From Enoplolaimus lenunculus (taxonomy: Eukaryota; Nematoda; Enoplea; Enoplida; Thoracostomopsidae), in assembly GCA_030248215.1 (NCBI GenBank), contig JASANG010001590.1, forward strand, positions 124,001-188,000: a stretch of 64,000 nt of DNA. Reading direction: 5' to 3'. Each line of letters starts with the position of its first letter. Position 1 is the stretch's first letter. The position numbers were made by a program, and so were the translations under genes. This document shows positions 31,460 through 41,638 of the stretch, piece after piece. The notes beneath the pieces are model-generated. The model was not told the DNA's origin. It saw only the letters and a program-made list of their open reading frames with translations, and did not search any database.

Positions 31460-32980
31460 AACTGATGCGGAAAATGCATTTTTGCGGGAGCTCAAATATG
31501 TGACCGCATACGCGAGCCAAAGTAGGATATAAATAATAGCATCATTGGACTTGCTTCGCATGCTAGTGAAGAGATGTCGGGTTTGTCCATAATGTCGGAA
31601 AGTTATCAGAAATGAAGATCTTAATAGCTGGACACTTCAGACTTCATGTGTATGCTAACGGTTGCACATATGATTAGGTGCTTTGGGCAAAACCGGAGCG
31701 AGGTGGTGCAATTTTCCTACTGTATGCTTGTTTTGAGCATAAATTACCACGGGACTGCTAAGCCCTCGGAAAAAGATATCAACCTTTGTTGAAAGTTCGG
31801 ATTCGGTTTGTTTGCTTTTGCCGGTACACACTAGAGTTTGTGGGAATTAGCGATTATCTGTAAGAATGTCCACTCAGGGTGTACCCCCGCCGAGTGCGTG
31901 CGACCTCTCGCCTGACATCAAAGGTTTTCTTTTAAAGAGGGCAAAAATTCTGATATATACCTTTAAATTTACAACTGCATAGGATGGCATGTATAAATTT
32001 TTGAACATTTCTACTATGATTTTCGGTATACTTGCGTAACCCAACGCCTCACAAAATTTATAGAAATTTTGATTGAAGTTCAAAAATGTGGGTATCGGAA
32101 CGATTGGAAAATGTTGTATAAACCCGGAAAGCGCAAAATATTTCAATGAGATGAATTTTGAACGCTTACGACAGTTTTTGCACTATGCAACGCGAGGCCA
32201 ACGTTAACCTGGTCAGCGTGGGACAAGATTTGTTCCTAACAAAATATTGGGTATCATTTTGTCTGGTTATTAACCCTATATCACATTCCAATAACAGCAC
32301 TTGTGTGCTAAAGAGTAGATTGAATGTGACATTCCCGTCGTTGTCTGTCAAGGTCAACCTCATATAATACAGTTTCAAAAATGTCTACACATGTCGTACT
32401 ATAGCTAGTTTTAGGCTATCGGACATCTTGCTGATCTGTCGTATATATGATACCAACGTATATTAGGCTCGATAATTTGGATTTCAGCGGAAAAATTCAA
32501 ATTTTTGCGACAAACTCCAATTTTAATGGGAAATTCAACTTGACATCCCATTATGAGTAATTCAGAGGAACTCGATATTATGCTTTTGTGGTATTCCAAA
32601 AATGGCATGTAAAAGTTATCATTGTCCGTAGATTGTCATAGGAAGTTACAAAGCTGTCTGTGAATGTCATCTGATATTTGCACTGAAATAAGGAATATCA
32701 TATGATATTCACTCACTATAGGTCAATTTCTACAACTTAGTTTACGCCCCAGTTGTATACAGCCTTCGAATATTAATGTACACTTACGTATTCAGCTATC
32801 GCTATGCAACAAAAATTAAGTACAGAAAACACAGCGACAAAAATAATTGTATTTACACAACTCATGGTGAATTGCTTTTACCACACAATAAACTGCCGCC
32901 TTTCGAGATCGATATAGCATTGCAAAAATAAACATGAATATTGTCGCCTTAAAAGCTTGCTGTTTAAATCGCACTATGCC
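31460..32980. other. Unassigned stretch
   Basis: Several 60-90-codon frames occur on both strands, but none has matching splice sites or a recognisable motif. The missing 5' exons of the coiled-coil gene may lie here. Confidence 0.45.
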
Positions 32981-32984
32981 CGCA

Positions 32985-33140
32985 GCCAGAGGGTTGCCAG
33001 GGGGGCTTAGCTCCCTTGTAAAAATTTTACGCCCCCTATAAAACTTTCATCCCTCCTTGTAGGTCATCGAAAACCCTTGTATGCTCCTCCTGAAAACACT
33101 TCAACCTACTATCAAGGTGAGCTGTCTACGGGCCCGCATT
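32985..33140. mobile_element. Family E MITE
   Basis: Ends GCCCGCAGCCAG and CTGTCTACGGGC. The interior has GGGGGGCTTAGCTCCC and CATCGAAAACCCTTGTATGC, as in the copy at 22896. Confidence 0.7.
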
Positions 33141-33823
33141 GCTTACTCAAAAATGATGAATGGACGCAGGGAAAGTAAAAGTATATTCCACTGAAAGCGT
33201 TAAAAATCTTTGATATCAATTGCTATAGTGATGAAAGCGGCTAAATTTGACAGAATAGGTATATTTTGAAACTTCTATTTCTACATAACATGTTCGTTGC
33301 GTATTCAAATAATTTTTGCGAATGAAAATAAGACATAAAAATGCCTTTGTGGAGTGAATTTATATGAATATAGAAACTTAAATTGAAAAACTGCCTCTTC
33401 AAATTAGTATGTTGTATAAAAGCAATGTGTTTGAAAATGAGGTCAACATGTTACAGGCAAAATACTTAGCTAGTTCGGTTGTGCGGTTTGAGAAATGCGA
33501 AGTGCTATTTTGATGTTTCGCCATGCCGTTTGGATTTTAATTTTAAGAAGTATTTAAGTTAATTTTGCTGTAATTTTGAAAACCTGTTAAATTTGTTTTT
33601 GCATAAATCATTGCAATGTTTATGTCGATGCGCATGCTGTAGGTATTTATTTGCACACAACAAACAGCGCGCTACGTTTTGTTTCAGGCGAATTCTGCCC
33701 TGTAAGCCATGCTCCATAGGTGTATGCTGCTTCTAATATTTCTTCGTGTATTCTATGACTAAGCTTTTTGGAATATACTAGCTTTATTATGCGATATAAT
33801 AGAACTAGGGTTAGCTTGCTAAC

Positions 33824-33885
33824 AAATAGTGTCTGTTGGTACATGCTACCACTGCACCACGCGCCATTGCAACAACTTTTTATAC
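33824..33885 (-). repeat. tRNA-like sequence, reverse strand
   Basis: Minus strand GGCGCGTGGTGCAGTGGTAG resembles the 5' half of a tRNA with its A box. No good B box follows. Confidence 0.35.
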
Positions 33886-34086
33886 CGGTATATGTGCACA
33901 GGCATGGCAACATTTGCTTTACATACACTTACGTGCACATATACTGATATCCCTCTTCTTTACAGGCGGTCGTGCGGACCGTGAATCCAACTACCCGAAT
34001 TCATCGGCTTGCCTTTTGCAGTGCCCGTCTCGGTGGAACCTCCATGTTGGTACTATACGGTCTGCACGACCCCTGTTTGAAATTTT

Positions 34087-34809
34087 GGCACTTTTGTCGA
34101 CACATGTGCCACCTATACAACGCACTAACCACTAACATTTAGCAAATCAAATTTTGCATACATAACTAGGATTGTTAACACTTCGTACGCACAAACTTTC
34201 AAGCCGCAGTCGCTCATTGGGGGTCTGTGGCAGAAGGCTGATGGCACAGGCTTCGACAACAGTGCCCACAACAGTGCCCTAATAAGCACATTTGTCGAAG
34301 CGCCTGTGCGAACCTCCAAGTTTTTAAAAAAAAGAAACCTAAGCCTAACCCTAAGCCTAAAGCCTTAGCCTAAGCCTAAGCATAAGCCCCAGCCTAAGAA
34401 GGGCAAAATGGTGGATTTGCCATGATCCTTAGTAATTATACATAAATGATACAACGATAGCCCATTTGAGAATTTCGTTCAACATGTTCGCGATGTTTAC
34501 AAATTTGATTAAACTGGTTAAAGGAGCAAGAATGAAGATGACACAAAGGTATTATATAGCAAATAATAACATGTCGTTCTTTTTTTAAAACTTGGAGAGT
34601 GGCATAGGCTTCGACAAAAGTACTTATTAGGACACTGTTGTCGAAGCCTTGCCATCAGCCTTCTGCCACAGACCCCCAATTAGCGACTGCGGCTTGAAAG
34701 TTTGTGCGTACGGAGTATTATCAATCCTAGTTATGTATCCAAAATTTGATTTGTTAAATGTTATTGGTTAGTGTGTTATATAGGTGGCACAGGCTTCGAC
34801 AAAAGTGCC
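34087..34809. mobile_element. Large inverted repeat with telomere-like hexamers in the spacer
   Basis: Left arm 34087-34320 and right arm about 34592-34809 are inverted copies. They share ACTTTCAAGCCGCAGTCGCT / GACTGCGGCTTGAAAGT, GGGGGTCTGTGGCAGAAGGC and GGCACAGGCTTCGACAAAAG-type ends. The 270-bp spacer has a CCTAAG array at 34338-34400. Foldback DNA transposon form. No open frame supports a transposase. Confidence 0.78.
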
Positions 34810-35599
34810 GAAAACTGAAGAGGTTCAAAACAGAGTCATCAAAATTTTAGTTAAGTAATTCCAGTTTTCAGACACTGTGTAACAGACCAACTGCATCTAA
34901 ACACCTCGAGGTCTCTTTCAATTGATATCTGTCGGATTTTCAAGTAAACGGTCACGTTCGTGATCTATGATACGAGCTTGATCGCTCTTCACCAACGGCA
35001 CGGCCGGTTATAAGAATTTACTAAAGAACGTTTTTACAGCAAAATACAACGTACAGATAGATGTGTTTTGCACAAATATTAAGGCTATGCGCCTGTGGCT
35101 ACTAGGCGATTTCCGTAAGACTTTGCAACAATGACTTCGGAATAAACTGTTGCGTGTGCTTTATGAGCGATCGCAGTTCCGTACACCGGCGACCCTGCTG
35201 GACACCCTGTTACAAAGCGAACACCGGCACCCAGCGCACCGCGTCCGAAATAACATGAAAAGATCGCTCACATATGAACAACTATATTCCAAATACCACG
35301 GAGAACTACTGACTCACTGACTCTTAGGTTCGTTGCGAAAACCTTGATAAAATCCGAATAAACGAGAAACTCAAATAGAATTAAAGCAAACCGTTTTAAA
35401 CATCTAACATGACTGTTTCATACCAATTACATCTGAAGACTCCTTAACAACAACATTTAGTTAATAATATCGCTTTTTACGGTTTTGCATAAATTTCAGT
35501 TTCTTTCCTTCTGCCTTCACGCCCCCGCACAAGGTTATTCCCTTCTTGTTTACTGGGTTTAACCAACACATGTAGCTGGTAATATGCCTTCCCTATATT

Positions 35600-35735
35600 A
35601 CAATATCAATCGATCGATCTATCTAACACTCAAGAATAATATGTCTGTAAACAAAAAAAGTTTATTAAAATCCGTTCAGCGGTTCCTGAGATTCTCGTTA
35701 GACGGAAAGGCAGACGAAAGTATGATAGATTATAA
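35600..35735. repeat. Dispersed-repeat-like tail
   Basis: TCGATCGATCTATC followed by AAAATCCGTTCAGCGGTTCC and AGACGGAAAGGCAGACG, a style of sequence common at the ends of invertebrate interspersed repeats. Only one copy here, so the family is uncertain. Confidence 0.3.
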
Positions 35736-36059
35736 AGAATGAAACAAATTCAAAATATTGACTACGAACGACCTATCTGAATTTTTTGGTGGAAAATAAA
35801 AATTGTTTCTTCGCTTAAAATTACGTAGCAAGTTACCACGAAACCATAGAGATTGCAGGTCCTGCGTCTTTGAATGCCGTTACACGAATCGGCTGACTTC
35901 ATGCAATTCGTTATTTCACCAAACGTCATTTTCAAAAGTACGTAATTAACTTTGTGGCACTTTCGCTTCGGTGCCACTGAGTTCAACATTATTAATTATC
36001 TGTAAAATTGCAACTCTTGTTTGTTTCTTAACCACTGCTTTAAGATAGGTAGTCTGCTT

Positions 36060-36152
36060 TTGCCTTGATTAGCGATGCCGATGCCGATACTCACGAAAAC
36101 TGCCTATTATTGCCGATGCCGATTAATCGGTGCAACCCTAGTCTTCATCTTT
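36060..36152. repeat. CGATGCCGATGCCGAT-type repeat
   Basis: GATGCCGATGCCGATACTC and TTGCCGATGCCGATTAATCG precede GGTGCAACCCTAG. Related fragments lie at 37870-37950 and 38180-38250. Confidence 0.45.
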
Positions 36153-36216
36153 AGAAATATATCACCGTGTTCATTTTGGTCAGTTTGCCATGTTCATTTT
36201 AGGCAACTTGTTTTGA

Positions 36217-36712
<496 letters not shown>

Positions 36713-37648
36713 TTCATCGCGATCTTGATAGCTTTGTTTGCGGTTGTAAGCAGGTACTTTATAATTCTGAGCTAACAGAAGTCTAATGGCAGTATTTCAG
36801 TCACTCACCCATTTGCTATCAATATCCGCCCAATGCCATGATTGTGGCTGGTAACGCAATATGTGTGAAATGTATACGCAGCGAAAATTATGCATTGCCA
36901 ATTTCCCTCAAACAGATATTAATACGTGTAATTCAAATATTTTTAATTCATTTAAATATTAATTTTGATTTGGTTTTGATTCTTGAGTTAAAAACATTGA
37001 CTTCTATTGTATTTTGTAGCTGTGACTAATATAATAATGTATCCGTAATTCTAGGCATTCGCCGGGTGCTGACGGACGGGGGTTTCTATTGTTGGCTCGC
37101 TTCCCGGTTTGTAATGGGGGAATCTTGAGTGTGGGGTAGTTTAACGGTCAAAATTATTGTTTTTGAGGGAAAATAGCATTTAGCCATTTCTAATTGCTCC
37201 TAAATAATAACAAAGCACGCTCTATCCGCTTATGTATTAAGTACATTATAACTGAAAAAATAAACATAAGTGTTTCACGCTGAAAATTAGTTAAACCTAA
37301 AAATTCTTAACACGAGTCAAAAGGGATTAAATCGAGTTTGAGGGCACCTTGGTCCGAGTGGCCCCCAAGTACCGACCTCATAATTATTCCAGACTTTGCA
37401 CTTATGTACATAAACTGTGTTATATTTGAACAACTCAGACAGTGAAGATATTTACTGATTGCATGTTTTCATTTGGTTTCTTACATTAAAAACATTGTTC
37501 TTTTATTGTTGCGAGTATTAACGTATCTTTGTTTATTATACTTGCGCGGCCGATATTACAATTCACATCAAACTGTAGCTCTTGAACTCATCCGAAACGT
37601 CTAAAATATGAAGACAAACTGGAAAAATTTTTAACTTTAGGAGGAGTA

Positions 37649-37800
37649 CTGAAGTGACCCGAATAAGAGGAGGACCCCATTTTGAGTCCCAATCAAAAGG
37701 AGTCCGCATCCCTAATAACAGTCTGTAAGCAGATAAAGTCCGTAAACCCCAATTAAACTCCATATGTTTATCCTTAATTATAGTGCATAAATGAACGATA
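37649..37800 (-). mobile_element. Family D MITE, end fragment
   Basis: CTGAAGTGACCCGAATAAGA after TA, then AGCAGATAAAGTCCGTAAAC, and the match ends near 37800. Confidence 0.65.
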
Positions 37801-38379
37801 GGTAAATGGAAACGGATTGTGGTCAGACGTACAATATTGATGCATGTATACTACATAGCTGTGTGCCGTTTAATCGGCATCTGTAAGAATTTGAACTTTT
37901 CGTTAGTATCGGCACAGGCACTGCAAAAATTGCCGCTTTACCGATGTTTTTGCACATATATAACAGGCAAAATTCTATCAGTTTCACTTCTTGGCGCATA
38001 TATATCAGTGTGTCTGATCACGGAAACTGGTATCACTCTTGCGTTTGTGTTTGAAAAATTGTTGAAATTAACCGTGTTCATAAAGTTATAATCGTTTATG
38101 ATGGTAACTGGTTAGTGTGTAGTCTTCGCATAATGATGAAATGTAGTATCCTATCTGCTGATTAAGCATGGCTAAAGTTGAACTCGGCATCGTTCAAATT
38201 TCAAAATAAGAATCGGCTTCGGCAAAAATTTTGGTATAGGCACATCCTTAATATGTACAAATATTTACTGTGTGTGTTGGAGATTTGCAAAAAATAAGGG
38301 AATGCTGCCAAATTTTTTAAAATTTTGTACGGATTTTGTTTCAAATCAAACTAATGCTTAATGAACAGTGCCATTGCAA

Positions 38380-38500
38380 ACAGGGGTGGGGGGCTCCCCC
38401 GAACTGCAGGGTGGGCCGTAAACTCGCGAGCGACAAGCCACACGGATGTTAAAACAACCGGTTAATGTTAGGTATAGGGGGTGGCTGCTTCGGGCCTCTT
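38380..38500. mobile_element. Family J-like element, reverse orientation, 150 bp upstream of the GNAT gene
   Basis: Contains GGGGTGGGGGGCTCCCCC, AACTCGCGAGCGACAAGCC and AACCGGTTAATGTTAGG, the inverted counterparts of motifs in the copy at 7829-8014. Confidence 0.5.
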
Positions 38501-38653
38501 AATAACGGAATCGGATATCCGATTACGTCCTAAATCTGTGGACATTATTTCCAGGGCAGTGTTGATTCTATATCTACTTTGTAGCATCTGAAATGCTTGA
38601 AATTTATTTAGTTCCCCGTTTTTATTATACAGTTCCTCTACTGAGTTACAGAT

Positions 38654-39718
38654 ATGCTCAGTACTGTTACATTAAATTCAAATGAAGTTGCGCAAATTGT
38701 TAAAGTGTCCAGTATCGAAGATGCAAAAGCTATTCGATTAATGTCGCTGCTTGAAGCTACGGATAAAGAAGAATTTTTGAGCACGGCGCAAGCGGATACG
38801 GAACGCTTAGCAGATCTGTTCGAGAAAAACCGTTGCATTGGATTGGTTGCTTTAGCAGGCGAAGACGGCGTCGAGCGCAATGTGATTGGATACTGTTTGT
38901 TGCATTTTCGGTATAGAATCACTCCAATTCCTGAAAAAAGTATGTGTATGGAAGATTTGTATATGAAGACCGGGCATCGTAGGAAAGGACTCGGATTGGC
39001 ATTGATGGATGTAGTACGTAAAGTTGCGATTGCCAATGGTTGCGTAACGTTGAACTGGGGATGTTACGCTGATAATTTGGCTGGTATGTCGTTTTATATC
39101 AAAATTGGTGCCACGGATTTGAATTTATTAGCTGATAACCATGCATATGGAATTGTCTCCAAAACTCAAGTACAGAGGTTGGCTGAAAATGAAAATTTTA
39201 ATTTAACAATACAAGAAATTAAGATTAGCATCGTTCGACAAGAAGATATGCCACAGTTGGTGCCTGCGATAGTAAAATTTTTGACAAGATGGAAAATTAT
39301 TAATACTGAATGGTTACAACAAGAGAGATTTGAACAACAGATTGGTCAGATTGCGGAAATTTTACTATGTCAAGGTTGTTATCTTGTTGTTGCTCACAGT
39401 GGTGAACGGGTTCTGGAAGGTCGAATTGTCGCTGTTGCGTTTGCGAACACTGGGTACTATGGGTATACCGAATGGCGATTGGATACAATTAATATCGAAG
39501 TCTTTTTTGTGGAACCTGATTATAGGCGTCAAGGTGTTGGGCTTGCCATAATGCAGAAATTCGGGCAGCTGGCAGTTGATCACGGTTGTAGAGGAATCAA
39601 ATGGTACATCGATTCGCCGGACAATAACAAACCTGCGGTGGAATTTTCGAAGGCGGTCGGGGCGTATGATTGGTTTTCGAACAACCAAGATTGGCATTGT
39701 TTTGAAATGAAAATCTAA
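38654..39718 (+). CDS. Double-GNAT-domain acetyltransferase, related to diamine/thialysine acetyltransferases, intronless
   Basis: A single open frame of 354 residues holds two GNAT (Gcn5-related N-acetyltransferase) folds in tandem. The N-terminal domain (about 15-170) has MEDLYMKTGHRRKGLGLAL, where RRKGLG (109-114) is the acetyl-CoA pyrophosphate loop, then NLAGMSFYIKIGA. This resembles spermidine/spermine and thialysine acetyltransferases, which have LEDFFV followed by the R-x-x-G-x-G loop. The C-terminal domain (about 190-354) has a second loop, YRRQGVGLAI (290-299), followed by PAVEFSKAVGAYDW. Both loops look intact, so both domains could bind acetyl-CoA, although classical SSAT is a one-domain dimer. 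The substrate is unknown. The ATG at 38654 is preceded by TTACAG, so an upstream exon is possible. A polyadenylation hexamer overlaps the stop. No intron is seen, unlike most neighbouring genes. Confidence 0.9.
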   Translation: MLSTVTLNSNEVAQIVKVSSIEDAKAIRLMSLLEATDKEEFLSTAQADTERLADLFEKNRCIGLVALAGEDGVERNVIGYCLLHFRYRITPIPEKSMCMEDLYMKTGHRRKGLGLALMDVVRKVAIANGCVTLNWGCYADNLAGMSFYIKIGATDLNLLADNHAYGIVSKTQVQRLAENENFNLTIQEIKISIVRQEDMPQLVPAIVKFLTRWKIINTEWLQQERFEQQIGQIAEILLCQGCYLVVAHSGERVLEGRIVAVAFANTGYYGYTEWRLDTINIEVFFVEPDYRRQGVGLAIMQKFGQLAVDHGCRGIKWYIDSPDNNKPAVEFSKAVGAYDWFSNNQDWHCFEMKI

Positions 39719-39722
39719 TAAA
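39717..39722 (+). terminator. Candidate polyadenylation signal of the GNAT gene
   Basis: AATAAA begins one base inside the stop codon of the double-GNAT gene. Such a compact 3' end is possible, but the hexamer alone is weak evidence in AT-rich DNA. Confidence 0.35.
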
Positions 39723-39833
39723 TCAAAATCATATCAAACGCATATAAGAAAGCATTTATCGATGCTAAGCTAAACAGCGTTTATGTAGTAATGCAACTTC
39801 CGCAATATCATGCGTACACCAGGTATTTTGACG

Positions 39834-40011
39834 GGTTAGTGTGATGGACACTGAAGCCAAAAAAGCATCAGAGTCCAGCACACTGAAACCAAGGCTTCCG
39901 CATCCAGGACACTGAAGCTTTTTTGGCGTCAATGTCCCGGATGCTGAAGACGAAAACTTCAGTATCCAGTATACTGAAGCCAAAAAAGCTTCAATGCCCT
40001 TGACACTACCT
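39834..40011. mobile_element. Small inverted-repeat element built from CACTGAAGCC units
   Basis: GGGTTAGTGTGATGGACACT at the left and CAATGCCCTTGACACTACC at the right are partial inverted repeats. Inside, variants of ACTGAAGCCAAAAAAGC occur about four times on both strands. Located 115 bp after the GNAT stop codon. Confidence 0.55.
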
Positions 40012-40543
40012 CCTCAAATGTTACCTGATGTACGCAGTACGCAGGATATGGTGGAAGTTGCAAAGTGTTTTGATATAGCAGCGATTCGTCTCAGAAGTTC
40101 TCTTGCATTTTGAAATTTCTATACTGTATGAAAGATGCAATATCAAAAACAAAAACCGCGTTAATAGCATTGCAGCTTTGACGCGCATCCTAAAGCGATT
40201 TGAAATCGGTGCACGGTGGAAAGTTAATTTTTATTTTTTTTATACCTTTCCAGCTTTGTAACTGATATATGCAACACAGGTTTATTAGTTTATTCCAGTA
40301 CGCAGCAAGTGTTTGTGATAATGATTGAAATTATTTCTGTAATAATTATTTTTAATATTTAATTGTAATAAATTTTATCAAAACCTTTGGTGACTATGAT
40401 TTATTTCCTATCCGTTTTACAGGGATAGACTATCTAGCCGTAGTACTTGGCATGACACTCTCCAGGTTCTGATGTTTTGAGCTACATTTGAGGAAGATTT
40501 ATTCGAAAATATGATGGAAAGGACAGTTTTATCAAAACGTTGA

Positions 40544-40922
40544 CCAATGTTACTTTTAGGGCTATATCTGTACACTGCAAAAAATGGTGTGTCAAATTGA
40601 CTCTCTCCGAAATAGGCTCTACGGGACTACACAAACTGAGTCAAATTCGACTACTCCAGAGTCAAACGTGCGACTCAGCGATTAGAATTTGACTCTGGCG
40701 GAGTCGAATTTGACTCAGTTTGTGTAGTTCCGTAGAGCCTATTTCGGAGAGAGTCGATTTGACTCACAATTTTTTACAGTGTAGGTTAGGCATATTCCTA
40801 TAGGCTTAAGTCTAAGCGTTGAAAAAGTGTTAGCCTAAGCAAAAAAAATTTTTATACAAATGAAACTTATTTTTTTACAGGGAAACCAGAAAATGAGACG
40901 GCCCTAAAAGCAACATAACCAA
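40544..40922 (+). mobile_element. Family B element containing a family C insertion
   Basis: Left end GACCAATGTTACTTTTAGGG, right end GGCCCTAAAAGCAACATAACC. The middle is largely the family C element 40573-40781 and a short stretch of degraded hexamers. Confidence 0.75.
40573..40781. mobile_element. Family C hairpin MITE, copy 5, nested in a family B element
   Basis: A 209-bp palindromic copy with TA on each side, inserted in a family B element whose ends are at about 40544 and 40922. C is therefore the younger insertion here. Confidence 0.85.
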
Positions 40923-41638
40923 GCTTTAATTAAATTGTTGAAATTAGTTATTCAAACATCGTTTTAAATACCTAATATTTCACTTATGTACTTCTGGTTC
41001 TATAGCAAATTTTTATATTTCAAGCTTTAAGAGAGTTGATCGATTACACCCAGGCTAATTTTTGGTATATTTGAAATACTTTATGGTGTGCTGCAAGCAC
41101 AGCAACTATATATTGCGGAAAGAGTGCAATTAGAGGTGAAAAATACCGGAGTCGTAGGTCAACAAAACTTGAAGACGGTGAGGCTAAATTATATAGTTAA
41201 AATGATGTTTAATTTGTTGATTTTAACGGATATTTGTGAAGTGTTGTTAAATCGTTTGCTTTATGAATATTTTTTACAAAATCTCGGCAATTTTTTCTCA
41301 AAATTATATCCAAATTTAAAACAAAACGAACCAAATAAATAAATTTCGTAAAACAATACAAAATTTCACTACCAATATTGCCGGAACCTTCGACAGAAAT
41401 TATACCGGCGCCGGATTTCCGCTGTCTGCCGGAGCCGGAGGCAGACCTCGGGTTGTCTTCAGATTGAGCGGTGTATATAAAATGAGGTAACTTGGTTTTA
41501 TCAAGTTTGACTGACTGTTACCAATTTTGCGGCAGATTAGGCACATTTAATAATATTACGGACTTGAAGATTCAAAGTACTAACTTTTTTCTACTTTTAT
41601 ATTAATATTATACATTTCTGTTGTATATATGCTTGGAA

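Noticed and set aside
31888-31935. Possible first exon (MSGERSHALGG) of the coiled-coil gene on the minus strand
   Set aside because: The donor leaves one extra base, and joining to exon 30926-30882 would hit a stop, so the phases do not fit.
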